Positions 53,619-62,536 of a stretch of DNA of 64,000 nucleotides are shown here, piece by piece. The number at the start of each line of letters is the position of its first letter. Position 1 is the stretch's first letter. The notes beneath the pieces were generated by a model. That model saw nothing but the letters and a program-made list of their open reading frames with translations. It had not been told where the DNA came from and made no database searches. The position numbers and the translations under genes are program-made. Source of the stretch: Vibrio sp. JC009 (lineage in GTDB: Bacteria; Pseudomonadota; Gammaproteobacteria; Enterobacterales; Vibrionaceae); the NCBI RefSeq assembly GCF_029016485.1, contig NZ_CP092106.1:2914001-2978000 (forward strand), read 5' to 3'.

Positions 53619-55787
53619 TTAGTTTTTTAAGAGTTCAAGCAAATAACTGTTACGACTATTAGCATTACTGGAATGCTCTGTAATTTCCTTGAAATCTGCT
53701 GCACTACCTACAATATGTATTTCATCCTCAGCCCTTGTAATTGCAGTATAAAGCCATGACCTATCTACAATTTTAACTTTGCTTAGTACAACGATGATGC
53801 GCGAAAATTGAGAGCCCTGGGCTTTGTGGAGGGTTACTGCATAACCCAACTCCATGCAGTCCAGCACCGATTGAGTGACTTCAACTTTTTCGCCGGTATC
53901 TAGCGTTACTTCACCGTAACTATCCCCCGATGACTCCACGCTTGTTAGTGCACCAAGAGTTCCGTTCTGAATTCCTTTGTCGTAATGGTTTTGCGTAAAC
54001 AAGATGGTGTCATTTAATTTAAGGTTCAGGAAAAACCGATCACCATGTAACTGAAACTCTAGCTGACGCCCATCCGGGTTCACCGCTTCTTGGGTAAGTT
54101 TATTGATTTCAGAAACAAGAGCTTTCGTAGGAGCCATGATACGGCTGTTTCCTGGCGATTGTTGGTAAAGCTCACAACAAATCTGAGCAATATTTTCCTT
54201 GCCTGTCTCATGAAAATGGATAGTACCGGTAGTCAGTCGTTCTGGCACCTCACCTCGATTGATACATTTTGAATACTCGGGGATACCCGTTACACCTTCC
54301 TGCCGTTTCACAATGTCCAGCATGGTGTTAGCGATGGTTTTTGCCGCCACGATATCAGCAAGTACTTTACCGCAACCAATAGGGGGGAGTTGGTCCGGAT
54401 CACCTGCCAGAATGATACGCACCGATGGATGAATGTGATTGATCAGTCGATACATGGTCGGCAGATCAACCATACTGGCTTCATCAATCACCAATAAATG
54501 GTTTGATTGATCTGCATTCAGCTCAATAGGTTCATCTCTGAGTAGCTTTGCAATCGTTGAAGTAATAAAACCGATGGACTCATGTAACCGCATGGCAGCA
54601 CGGCCACTAAGCGCAGCAGCATGTATTTCAAACCCCATTTGATGATAAGCACGCAACACCGTTCTAAGCACAGTTGTTTTTCCCGTGCCAGCACCACCGG
54701 TAATACAGCTTACCGCATTATCTAAACAGGTTATGACCGCTTCCGTTTGTTTTTTGGTTAGTTCATAGGGCAATTCATTTGCCGCAAAACAATAGGCAGC
54801 ATTGGCGCGATCGTCATAGAGATTGTCTTGGCTCGCTAGTGCTTTTAGGCGCTTGGAAACGACATTTTCCATGAGTAATTGCGCCGTTGGATGGTATGTG
54901 CCAGTTTCAGGATTAAGAATATATTGCGCCTTGTCATAGCCCGCCTTGAACGCTTTAACGACCAGTTTTTTATCTTTGAGTAATTTGCTTAAGCAAGGGC
55001 GCACCTTACTATGCATCGTATAGGTATGGCCTTTCTCTATTTCTTTCCGAATTGCAATTTCAAGGGCAGCGCTTAGTCGCCGGTCATCGCTGCTTTCAAC
55101 CTTAAACTCTAAGTCACTGTTTGTTGCTAAGGCATCAACGTCTTGATACAACATACCAAACCCTACTAATACATAGGGGTTCTGTCTTATCGCCTCAATG
55201 GATTGTTCACCATGATGCTTTAACAAACGTTGTTGGACACTGGCAGGAATTTTTTGTTCAGTCATCCAATTGCAGTGAGCTAGGTTCTTGTACTTAGCAT
55301 ACCCTTCAAACAAAGCAGTAATGGAACCTTCACTCAGAACGCTTCTAAGACGCTCTCTCGATTCAACGGTGTCATATTTCAAGGTGTTATGGAAATCTTT
55401 GCCTAGAAACTCCCACAGCGCTCTTGCTTTACCTTCACCGATACCTTTAAAGTCACTTTCTCTGGCAATAAAACGGATTAACTGCTCACTGGTTTCTGGC
55501 AAGCTACATTCAATATGCTCTGGTGATTCGTAGGTATGCTGTTGCATCACATAATCACCCATGTCCATATGTTCTATCCGTCTAGCCCCTTTCACCGACC
55601 AATGCTGACCAACGGCAGGCTGCACAGGGATTGCATCGGGAGCAGCCTTTATCGTGACATAGTATTTGCCGCTATTGGTCTTGTAGGAATTTTTATTAAG
55701 CGGTACACCGCTAAATATCACCATGTCTGATGAGGAAAAGGGGATACTGGTGACACGTAACCGGTCCTCATGTATGGAAAGTGTCAT
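53619..55787 (-). CDS. RecD2-like SF1B DNA helicase (722 aa)
   Basis: N-terminal region about 1-330 with helix-hairpin-helix-like segment (FKGIGEGKARALWEFLG), then the helicase core: Walker A GGAGTGKTTV (about 364), Walker B VIDEASMVD (about 426), motif III AGDPDQLPPIG (about 455), and C-terminal VTLHKAQGSQF and TAITRAEDE. This is the 5'-3' helicase pattern of RecD2/TraI-type proteins. It overlaps the VPA1267-like gene by 4 bp (ATGA), so it belongs to the recombination module's transcript. It may process island DNA during excision or replication. A helicase in this position is worth noting. Confidence 0.88.
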   Translation of the reverse strand: MTLSIHEDRLRVTSIPFSSSDMVIFSGVPLNKNSYKTNSGKYYVTIKAAPDAIPVQPAVGQHWSVKGARRIEHMDMGDYVMQQHTYESPEHIECSLPETSEQLIRFIARESDFKGIGEGKARALWEFLGKDFHNTLKYDTVESRERLRSVLSEGSITALFEGYAKYKNLAHCNWMTEQKIPASVQQRLLKHHGEQSIEAIRQNPYVLVGFGMLYQDVDALATNSDLEFKVESSDDRRLSAALEIAIRKEIEKGHTYTMHSKVRPCLSKLLKDKKLVVKAFKAGYDKAQYILNPETGTYHPTAQLLMENVVSKRLKALASQDNLYDDRANAAYCFAANELPYELTKKQTEAVITCLDNAVSCITGGAGTGKTTVLRTVLRAYHQMGFEIHAAALSGRAAMRLHESIGFITSTIAKLLRDEPIELNADQSNHLLVIDEASMVDLPTMYRLINHIHPSVRIILAGDPDQLPPIGCGKVLADIVAAKTIANTMLDIVKRQEGVTGIPEYSKCINRGEVPERLTTGTIHFHETGKENIAQICCELYQQSPGNSRIMAPTKALVSEINKLTQEAVNPDGRQLEFQLHGDRFFLNLKLNDTILFTQNHYDKGIQNGTLGALTSVESSGDSYGEVTLDTGEKVEVTQSVLDCMELGYAVTLHKAQGSQFSRIIVVLSKVKIVDRSWLYTAITRAEDEIHIVGSAADFKEITEHSSNANSRNSYLLELLKN

Positions 55788-56221
55788 CGAGGCATGAATC
55801 CCATTTCTGATAAGGTTTCAGACAGCTCACCAAAGCGCTCAAGCTTGCGTTCCAACTCCTTCACTTTGGACTTTAGCTCAATATTCTCAGCTTCCAGTGA
55901 GGACAGGCGCTTGTCATCCCGCGCCCTTCTATTTGCCGTATTGTCATACTGTTTAGGCTTATCCGCAGCATTCTTGGCCGACTCGGTTAGAGGTGGCAAC
56001 ACCCCTTTATCACGTAGATTCTCTTCTAACGCTTTCAGGGCTTCGCGCAGTGCTGGATTTTGGTTCAGTGCCGACTTACCACAGCCGACTGCTTTTGCAA
56101 CCTCACCTCGATTTAGCTGCCCCCGGAACACGATTTGCTTAAAGTCATCGTTGGTCTGAGTGGCTTTCCACACCTCAAATGCCTCAAGGTTTTGCTGTGC
56201 CTTTTGCTGCCCATTTGCCAT
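55784..56221 (-). CDS. VPA1267-family-like protein (145 aa)
   Basis: 145 aa. The opening MANGQQKAQQNLEAFEVWKA, followed by an HTH-like segment (RGQLNRGEVAKAVGCGKSAL) and a coiled coil (about 95-135), is what I remember as the VPA1267 family, encoded beside the Gamma-Mobile-Trio genes in Vibrio. The function is unknown; the HTH suggests DNA binding during recombination. It lies 8 bp downstream of the resolvase and overlaps the RecD-like gene by 4 bp. Confidence 0.65.
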   Translation of the reverse strand: MANGQQKAQQNLEAFEVWKATQTNDDFKQIVFRGQLNRGEVAKAVGCGKSALNQNPALREALKALEENLRDKGVLPPLTESAKNAADKPKQYDNTANRRARDDKRLSSLEAENIELKSKVKELERKLERFGELSETLSEMGFMPR

Positions 56222-56229
56222 AACAGATC

Positions 56230-56790
56230 CTATTCACTCTTGAGAATTCGATAAACGGTTTGCCTAGAAATATTCAAATCCAGAGCAATATCTTTCTTTA
56301 AATCTCCCTTAGTGGCTCTCTCACGGACTATTTGAATAATTTCTTCCGTGATGACCTTGGGCCGACCAACGTGTTTTCCTTTCCGCTTGGCTGCAGCCAT
56401 ACCTTCTTTTTGCCGAATTGCGATCAACTTACGTTCAAAACTGGCAAACGCCCCTAATAAGTGAAGCGACAGCTCTGAGAATGGGTCGTCATCGCCAGTA
56501 AACTTTAACTTCTCAGTACAAAAGTGAACGGAAGCACCTTTGTTGGTCACTGTATCCACTACCCCCTGTAGGTCGATTAAATTACGAGCTAACCGGTCGA
56601 TACTGTGTACATACAACTCATCTCCCTGACGAATATAATCAATACATTCAGCAAGCACAGTGCGCTCTTTGCGTGACTTGCCGCTTTTGCGCTCCGTGAA
56701 TATTTTATCAAGCTGTAAATCGCTTAACTGTCTATCAACGTTTTGCTCTGAACTCGAAACTCTAACGTAGCCAATTTTTTGTGTTGTCAT
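56230..56790 (-). CDS. Serine recombinase (resolvase/invertase family)
   Basis: 186 aa, standard length for Tn3-type resolvases and Hin-type invertases. The catalytic Ser lies in IGYVRVSSSEQN (residue about 12), with HSIDRLARN and the helix E region. The C-terminal helix-turn-helix (KKDIALDLNISRQTVYRILK) is intact. Divergent repeats in its upstream region form a res-like site. The gene splits the module between the small coiled-coil gene and the VPA1267-like gene and may be a later insertion or a dimer-resolution function. Confidence 0.92.
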   Translation of the reverse strand: MTTQKIGYVRVSSSEQNVDRQLSDLQLDKIFTERKSGKSRKERTVLAECIDYIRQGDELYVHSIDRLARNLIDLQGVVDTVTNKGASVHFCTEKLKFTGDDDPFSELSLHLLGAFASFERKLIAIRQKEGMAAAKRKGKHVGRPKVITEEIIQIVRERATKGDLKKDIALDLNISRQTVYRILKSE

Positions 56791-56811
56791 AGTGCTTGCG
56801 TGAATCTTTTA

Positions 56812-56942
56812 TATGTAACATAAACCCTACGCCTTATGTTACCGAGCGTCAAATTATTACTCCCCAACCTTTTGTTACATACAAAAATAGCACCTGTGAG
56901 AGTGCTATCAGTATGTAACAAAAGCATACCTTAGGTTACATA
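56812..56942. promoter_or_regulatory. res-like site upstream of the serine recombinase
   Basis: Five TGTAAC/GTTACA motifs in 131 bp. GTAACATAA (56815-56823) pairs with TTATGTTAC (56834-56842), 28 bp overall, the size of a resolvase subsite. CTTTTGTTACATAC (56869-56882) is perfectly inverted as GTATGTAACAAAAG (56911-56924), with a hairpin TAGCAC...GTGCTA between. A last half-site GGTTACATA is at 56934-56942. This layout resembles a resolution site with subsites I-III and should also autoregulate the gene. Confidence 0.7.
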
Positions 56943-56943
56943 G

Positions 56944-57408
56944 CTATTTGTTCTTTCTATGCTGACGGTTTAAGGCACTGAGAGGCTTTTCTAGCATCTC
57001 CAGCATTTCTTCATTCTCTAGCGCCTCCACAGGATCATCCAATGATTCTATGCCCGCATTATGAAGATAAGCATTGTATTGCCAACGCACGAAGCGAGCC
57101 TCGTAACGCGCAGTTTTTTCTTTTTCACGTTCGAGCTCAGCTTCCAATCTTTCTACCTGGTTTCGCAAATACTCGACAGAATAATTGGGGACAGATTCTA
57201 CTTTTTCTTTGAGTTTTTCTTTGCGTTGCTGGAAAGCCAACTTAATTTCAGCCTTTGACGACAGACTTTGTCGGGTAACACCACCATGAATATTAAAGAG
57301 TTCAGTGATTTTTTTTGTCAGCAAGTCCCATGTGAGTTTGCCTTGCCAGGTATCTATAAGAGCAACAACCTGAGAAATATCTTCATGAGTAATAGTAAGT
57401 TTAGGCAT
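56944..57408 (-). CDS. gmtX: GmtX/GinD-like small protein of the recombination module
   Basis: 154 aa. An N-terminal TITHEDISQVVALIDTWQGK region, then a long coiled coil (about 65-110, REKEKTARYEARFVRW). No catalytic motif. It starts 2 bp after the large recombinase gene ends. In GInt islands the fourth gene (ginD) and in GMT islands GmtX hold this place; the assignment rests on gene order and size from memory. It may be a DNA-binding or bridging cofactor of the recombinases. Confidence 0.6.
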   Translation of the reverse strand: MPKLTITHEDISQVVALIDTWQGKLTWDLLTKKITELFNIHGGVTRQSLSSKAEIKLAFQQRKEKLKEKVESVPNYSVEYLRNQVERLEAELEREKEKTARYEARFVRWQYNAYLHNAGIESLDDPVEALENEEMLEMLEKPLSALNRQHRKNK

Positions 57409-57410
57409 GG

Positions 57411-59498
57411 CTATAACTCCAGTAACTTGAATACATCATTGGCAACTTTTTCCGCCTCAACTTCCACACCGCCCACATCAAATCCTTTGTCACTTAACGC
57501 TTCCTTCACTGGTGAAGGATCATACTGCTCGGGGATGCGGATAGGGGTTCCATCGGGAATGCGCTCATCCTCAAGTAAAGTGATTTTTGTTTTTATATGA
57601 GCCAAACGCCAAGCGTGACCAGACACCCAACGATCCGCTCCAAAAATACCTCGCTCATGATCTCTGGATGCTTTTTCAAATTGCGTTTCTACTTCCTTCT
57701 CTCTTTTCTTTAATTGATCCAAAGAGCTACTGAAACCTTTGATACAAACCATCTCTTTACAAGTTTCACAATCACCATGCCTACCGCAAGGTGCCATAGC
57801 GTAATCGTGTTCACATATACCTAACTCAGTTACGATTGCCGCACCATCGAGATCCTTGCCAATATCTTTAAATGTAACAGGCAGGTTTGCTTTTATTTTG
57901 ATAGGAATCGTAATCTCATCATCATTCATTAATAAAGCGACTTCACGTGCCTTTTCTTCCTGAGTCCGATGATCGTAACTGCGGTTGTCCGTTAGCTTTG
58001 CCCGGCCAGACCAACGTGCCAGCACTAATTCATCCATCCCGCCAGACTGCGCTTTGGTATTGAGCCAATGTCGAGGCTGATGAGTAGTCAAATAAGGAAA
58101 ACTGCCATCTTTTAGTCTAAAATCAGTTCTCTCAAAAATAGACTTATATCCCTTGCCGCTACTACCGGATAATCTATTGTTAATCTCAGTAACCGTTGGT
58201 AACCTGAAGCTAAAAAGTGTAGGTGAAGCCGTTTTGTGAAATTCATTCTCTCTATGCAACAGTAGAGATTCCGTAACATTGGCTTGGGGTTGCCTATTAG
58301 AAAGCACCGGAAACTTTTTGAACGAGTGAATACTCTGCTGGTATAAAGTCTCCCCTAAAGCTCTAAAAGTTACATTACCATTATTATCTTCTCGAATCTT
58401 ATTGATCCATTTATTAGCAGGAAAGCTTGTCAGCCCTTCATTGTTAAAGCCCATAACACCTTTAAACTGTTCCACCGTCATTGGCATATCTGGATTTAAC
58501 AGCTCATCACTACGTAGTCCACCTGTAAGTGGAAGTACGTATGGATGATCAATCGCAAACTGTGCCATCTCCCGGGCGGGATGACCAATTCGAACCAGGC
58601 GTTCATAAGCTTCTAGCACGGCATCTTTCATGCAGTCAGGTACCCACTTCACTCCAGAGTCACCGCCTTTAGCAGGATACCAACGGATACCAAGCTTTTC
58701 TTCGCCAGCTTTATTGGTTTCCCATACAAACGGATTTAATGTCAAATCTAGCAACTCGCCTGCCCGAGATGGCGCAACCATTAAAAATACAAACAAAGAA
58801 CTGTAGTATTCCGCTTCTATATCTAAATTAGGTGCTTCACGGAAAAAATCAGCCAATAAATACATTTCGTCATCTGTGGGTAACTTTTCAGACTGAATTT
58901 CTTTAAATTCATCGGTTAAAAAAATGGTGAAATCTTTCTGCTTTGGATAAATGTTTGCCCATGAAGGCAAGTTCGGTATGAACAAGTTTTTGCGACAAAA
59001 CGTAAGAATTTTCTCTAGCTGGTAACCCATTTTATTAGCCACCATGGGACTCATCCCTTCGCCTGTTACTACCGTAGGGATATGAGCCAGCCCCCGGCCA
59101 TCAAGCTTTAATAGGTCGGCTTCACCATATATATTTAGTAATACTTGTTCCAAAACTCTAAGAGCAAGAAGTCGAAAATGGGGTTGAAGAAATGGTTGTT
59201 CAGTATAACTGTACTTGATATAGGCTTTTGCAAAATCAATAAATGGCGAGGACAACGATTCATATGATGCTGAAGGACTTCTCTCTCCGAGCTTTGAGAA
59301 GCGTGCTCGAACAGGCTTATCACCTCTGACAGTTTCCCATCGGTTCATATCCCAGAGGGGTATACCTGATTCACCATCAACCTCACCATAAGACCCAAAC
59401 GCTGTTAGTTTTTCTTTGCAAAATTTAATAAAAGCATCCAGATTTTCTTTCGCAGTTTGTGTTTGCTTGGGAGAAAAATACACAACATTACTATTCAT
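57411..59498 (-). CDS. gmtZ: Large tyrosine recombinase, GmtZ/GinC/VPA1269-like (695 aa)
   Basis: 695 aa. Catalytic residues lie around PSRAGELLDL (Arg), THQPRHWLNT (HxxR, about 490), LARWSGRAKLTDNRSYDH (Trp and a terminal Tyr candidate). A C-terminal cysteine cluster, CEHDYAMAPCGRHGDCETCKEM split over about 570-595, could bind zinc. The large N-terminal extension is unlike phage integrases and like the third recombinase of Tn554- and GInt-type modules. It lies 10 bp downstream of the second recombinase. Gene symbol by recollection of GMT nomenclature. Confidence 0.7.
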   Translation of the reverse strand: MNSNVVYFSPKQTQTAKENLDAFIKFCKEKLTAFGSYGEVDGESGIPLWDMNRWETVRGDKPVRARFSKLGERSPSASYESLSSPFIDFAKAYIKYSYTEQPFLQPHFRLLALRVLEQVLLNIYGEADLLKLDGRGLAHIPTVVTGEGMSPMVANKMGYQLEKILTFCRKNLFIPNLPSWANIYPKQKDFTIFLTDEFKEIQSEKLPTDDEMYLLADFFREAPNLDIEAEYYSSLFVFLMVAPSRAGELLDLTLNPFVWETNKAGEEKLGIRWYPAKGGDSGVKWVPDCMKDAVLEAYERLVRIGHPAREMAQFAIDHPYVLPLTGGLRSDELLNPDMPMTVEQFKGVMGFNNEGLTSFPANKWINKIREDNNGNVTFRALGETLYQQSIHSFKKFPVLSNRQPQANVTESLLLHRENEFHKTASPTLFSFRLPTVTEINNRLSGSSGKGYKSIFERTDFRLKDGSFPYLTTHQPRHWLNTKAQSGGMDELVLARWSGRAKLTDNRSYDHRTQEEKAREVALLMNDDEITIPIKIKANLPVTFKDIGKDLDGAAIVTELGICEHDYAMAPCGRHGDCETCKEMVCIKGFSSSLDQLKKREKEVETQFEKASRDHERGIFGADRWVSGHAWRLAHIKTKITLLEDERIPDGTPIRIPEQYDPSPVKEALSDKGFDVGGVEVEAEKVANDVFKLLEL

Positions 59499-59508
59499 CG
59501 CTTCCCCC

Positions 59509-61062
59509 TTAGTGTTCGCGTTCTTGCTTCATTTGGTTGCATTGTGCTACTACGTCTTCTACAGCAAGAATTAAGCGGTCTTTGGTTGAAGCGTACTGGA
59601 CACTTCCGGTTTGCTTAAGGCGAACTTCCTTTTCCTTGTATAGGTCTGACAGAAACTTCTCGTGAGGGGCGTAGAGAAGTGGTCTGAATTTATCGCATAA
59701 GTAGCATGCCTCATAACCCAGAACACAAAAATCATGAGTACCACAGGCACCAACTACTTCACAGTCAGAGTTAGGGATACGCGCACTAGGGTCATCACCG
59801 CGTTCCCCTTCGCTAGGTTCTTCAATTATTTTACCTTTAAAGGCGGCCGCCAGTGGTGCTAATGCTGGCCCCATAATTTCATCAACATACGTTGCTGTTT
59901 CGACAGTATTCTCCGTATAAACACCAGCATTTTGAGTATCGGAATGGTCAAGAGCCTCTGCAATGACCTCAACGCTGATACCTTTCTTGCCGAGATTAGT
60001 GCCTCTTGTACGTCTGAAGCGTCTAGCTGAAATGCGCATCACATCGCCAGTCCGCTCGCTGATAGCAAACTGCTGTTTAGCGAAGTGCTCTAACATCATT
60101 TTTAAAACAACAGTAGGTGCATGAAATACATCGGTTTCCAGCATTTCTGAAGTAAACAAGCCTTCTTTTACAAATTTTTCTAACAATGTCCAATCAACAA
60201 ACAGGGGGATTTGCATGATTTGTTCTTGCGATAATTTCATGCTAACTAGAGATTCAAACCGCTTACGATTTTGACTCCCAAGGTTTTGAAGAGTTAGGTA
60301 AAGTTCTTCATTGATAGTAAGGGTTCTCATTGCTTCGCGAAAGCCAATACCAACCTGCTTCGCTCTTGGAATATTGAGCTTATAGTTGATAGTCTTATTG
60401 CCAGTGACGTCATTGATATCAGAGACTTCCTCCCTAATATCGTTTAGCTTTAAGTAGGAAAGTTGAATCGGTCTGCGAGCGGTTGCCTTAAGCAATATAA
60501 TATAGGTAAAGGCATCTAGAGTAATAGCATCACCTTTGAACAAACGAATGAGCTCTGCATCCAAAGCCAAAGCTTCATTGTCGGTAAATGCTCCGGTATA
60601 TGGGCATCGATTGGCCACAGCCTCGCCTTTGACGCATCCTTTCAATCTAAGTGATTCAAGGTATTCGACTACTTCACTAGACACCCCTTTGTAACCCCAG
60701 TCATGCCAACTAACTAAGAAAGCTCTTAGGCTGCCTAAATACCATTCGTGCCTTTCATCCAGCATCGCTCTCCAATTCTTAAGCGCGAAAAGATCAACTT
60801 CAAGCGCATTTGTATCGCGAATAAATCTTTGGAAGCGTAAATACATATTTGAAGTATGGCCAGCTGACAGCTCTTCAGCCACTCGAGCTAATGCTTTCCT
60901 AAAAGATTCGAGTACTGTTGAGTCAATAGCTAAAACGTCATCAGAAAAACTAATAGTTATGTTTTTACTTAGAGCCCATAGATTACTGTACATATCAAAA
61001 CTGTACCCTAATTTCGATACCCTTATTTGGCTTGGTAAAAACCGAGGATGTTTTACCTTCAT
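59509..61062 (-). CDS. gmtY: Tyrosine recombinase, GmtY/GinB-like (517 aa)
   Basis: 517 aa. Arg in KATARRPIQLSYL, an RxxR block in SARRFRRTRGTNLG where HxxR is expected (the His is replaced), His in EALDHSDTQ, and Tyr in GVYTENTV. A Cys-rich segment (CEVVGACGTHDFCVLGYEAC split, about 435-455) again suggests a zinc ribbon. The missing His hints at a partner role to one of the other two recombinases. The gene is between the first and third recombinases, with gaps of 6 and 10 bp, so one transcript. Confidence 0.7.
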   Translation of the reverse strand: MKVKHPRFLPSQIRVSKLGYSFDMYSNLWALSKNITISFSDDVLAIDSTVLESFRKALARVAEELSAGHTSNMYLRFQRFIRDTNALEVDLFALKNWRAMLDERHEWYLGSLRAFLVSWHDWGYKGVSSEVVEYLESLRLKGCVKGEAVANRCPYTGAFTDNEALALDAELIRLFKGDAITLDAFTYIILLKATARRPIQLSYLKLNDIREEVSDINDVTGNKTINYKLNIPRAKQVGIGFREAMRTLTINEELYLTLQNLGSQNRKRFESLVSMKLSQEQIMQIPLFVDWTLLEKFVKEGLFTSEMLETDVFHAPTVVLKMMLEHFAKQQFAISERTGDVMRISARRFRRTRGTNLGKKGISVEVIAEALDHSDTQNAGVYTENTVETATYVDEIMGPALAPLAAAFKGKIIEEPSEGERGDDPSARIPNSDCEVVGACGTHDFCVLGYEACYLCDKFRPLLYAPHEKFLSDLYKEKEVRLKQTGSVQYASTKDRLILAVEDVVAQCNQMKQEREH

Positions 61063-61068
61063 GTCTAC

Positions 61069-62379
61069 CTACCCTTTTTTCACAACTTCTAATCCTTGCT
61101 TCAAAATATCTTGCATTGTTTCTTGTTCTTGTAATTGAATCCTGTCTGCTTCTTTTTTTACATGGCGCAGGGTGTAAGGTGCAGCCGATTTCGGATCACT
61201 ATGCCCCATCACATGCATACGCATTTTTTCCTCTTTTGCCGATGGTATGTACGTATACCCTTCAATTCCTTCTTCAGCTAGCATGTTGTTTTTATCTATT
61301 TTATCGGAAAGCCTGTCATTATAGTTGTGTCTAAAGAAGTAAGGATAAATGACCGAAAACTTTCGATCGACCGCTCTCAATGTAGGAATGATAGTATTTT
61401 CAAATGTGGAATAAGACACTGGTTCACCTTTTGTTTTTCCATGATGAGAAACAAATAGGTAGGGGTGCATCTTGGCCTTGAGTGTTTTTTTGCGATAATT
61501 CATGATGTACTGATTAATCAGTTTTGCTGTATCCTCTTTAAGTATCAACTGACGTTCTTTGGTTTTGACTACAGGTTGATCTGTTCGCGTATCCAAAACA
61601 TCATCATGATTTCTAATAACAAAAAGGCTTTTTGGACCTATCCCAGATAAGGTCATGGTATTGATTGGAAGAGAAAGCATTTCACCGACTCGAATCCCTG
61701 TTTCATCCATAAGACGAAGCATTAAATCATTACGCAACCGGACAGCCTTGTTTTTGAAAGGATTCCGATCACTATCGTGTCGTGATACTGCTATAAATTC
61801 CTCTAATATTTCAGAAGGGATCCCCTTAGTGGTACGTGAATCCGTAGTACTCCCTTTTCGTCCTCTTGGTCTCGTTCTTTTCAGCGACTTTTCCATCAAC
61901 TCAATCGCTTTAACCGTATCCATGGTGCTAATGCGTTGAGTCGCAACTTCTGCAAGAAATGTGAGATACATAGCCACCGAAGTTAGTCGGTTATACTGTG
62001 TGTGTTTACTCACAGTGGCTTCCGAGTCAACTATCTGAGGCATACCGCTAAGGCTAATGACCTTCTTTTTCAGTCTTATCTTGGCCTTTTGATAACTAAT
62101 ATCCAGCGACATATGATGGCGGATCTTTTCAAGATCTTTATGGCTCAAAAACTGCTTCTGCTGAAATTCAGAAAAAAGACTTCGTTTTTCCCTTTCCTCC
62201 CATTCCAGAAACCATTTCAGGTGCTCTAAGTGATTCTCTATCGTGGAAGCTTGTATGTTAGCCGGACGGAGTTTTACTGTATTCCAAAGCGTTGAATAAA
62301 AATGAGGCATACCGTTTTCTTCTTCAAGAAACACATAACGCTCACCTTCAGAAAACCTCACTTTCTTCAGTTTCAGCAT
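61069..62379 (-). CDS. Tyrosine recombinase, first gene of the trio (GinA-like, 436 aa)
   Basis: 436 aa. Arg in DETGIRVGEML (about residue 232), Lys region in KTKERQL, YPYFFRHNYND in place of HxxR (the first His reads Tyr or Phe), His in VMGHSDPKSA and Tyr in APYTLRHV. The first 150 residues form a helical DNA-binding region. It starts the module, directly beside the ssb-side end of the island, with the attachment core 157 bp upstream. Its promoter lies in 62380-62536. In GInts this would be ginA. Confidence 0.75.
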   Translation of the reverse strand: MLKLKKVRFSEGERYVFLEEENGMPHFYSTLWNTVKLRPANIQASTIENHLEHLKWFLEWEEREKRSLFSEFQQKQFLSHKDLEKIRHHMSLDISYQKAKIRLKKKVISLSGMPQIVDSEATVSKHTQYNRLTSVAMYLTFLAEVATQRISTMDTVKAIELMEKSLKRTRPRGRKGSTTDSRTTKGIPSEILEEFIAVSRHDSDRNPFKNKAVRLRNDLMLRLMDETGIRVGEMLSLPINTMTLSGIGPKSLFVIRNHDDVLDTRTDQPVVKTKERQLILKEDTAKLINQYIMNYRKKTLKAKMHPYLFVSHHGKTKGEPVSYSTFENTIIPTLRAVDRKFSVIYPYFFRHNYNDRLSDKIDKNNMLAEEGIEGYTYIPSAKEEKMRMHVMGHSDPKSAAPYTLRHVKKEADRIQLQEQETMQDILKQGLEVVKKG

Positions 62380-62536
62380 CTAAATACTCACTTTTATTTT
62401 TACTCTTTCAATACATAAAGTATTGAACTAAAAACCAAAAACGCAAGTAAAGCTGTAAAAAATAAAAAACCCAGCAATTACGCTGGGTTAGTAACTATAT
62501 TCTCGTTTATTTTTACATTACTGAAAAAAACGTAAT
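62380..62536. other. Right end of the island
   Basis: 157 bases between the first recombinase and the ssb stop codon. Contains the ssb-side terminator (62461-62489) and AT-rich stretches with TTTTTACTCTTTC, GTTTATTTTTACATTA and CTGAAAAAAACGTAAT next to the core. These probably include recombinase-binding sites and the promoter of the recombinase operon. Confidence 0.5.
62461..62489 (-). terminator. Island-borne terminator behind ssb
   Basis: AACCCAGC (62468-62475) pairs perfectly with GCTGGGTT (62482-62489); on the minus strand it is followed by TTTTATT. It lies 48 bases downstream of the ssb stop but inside the island, so it replaces the native terminator now at 32127. Confidence 0.8.
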
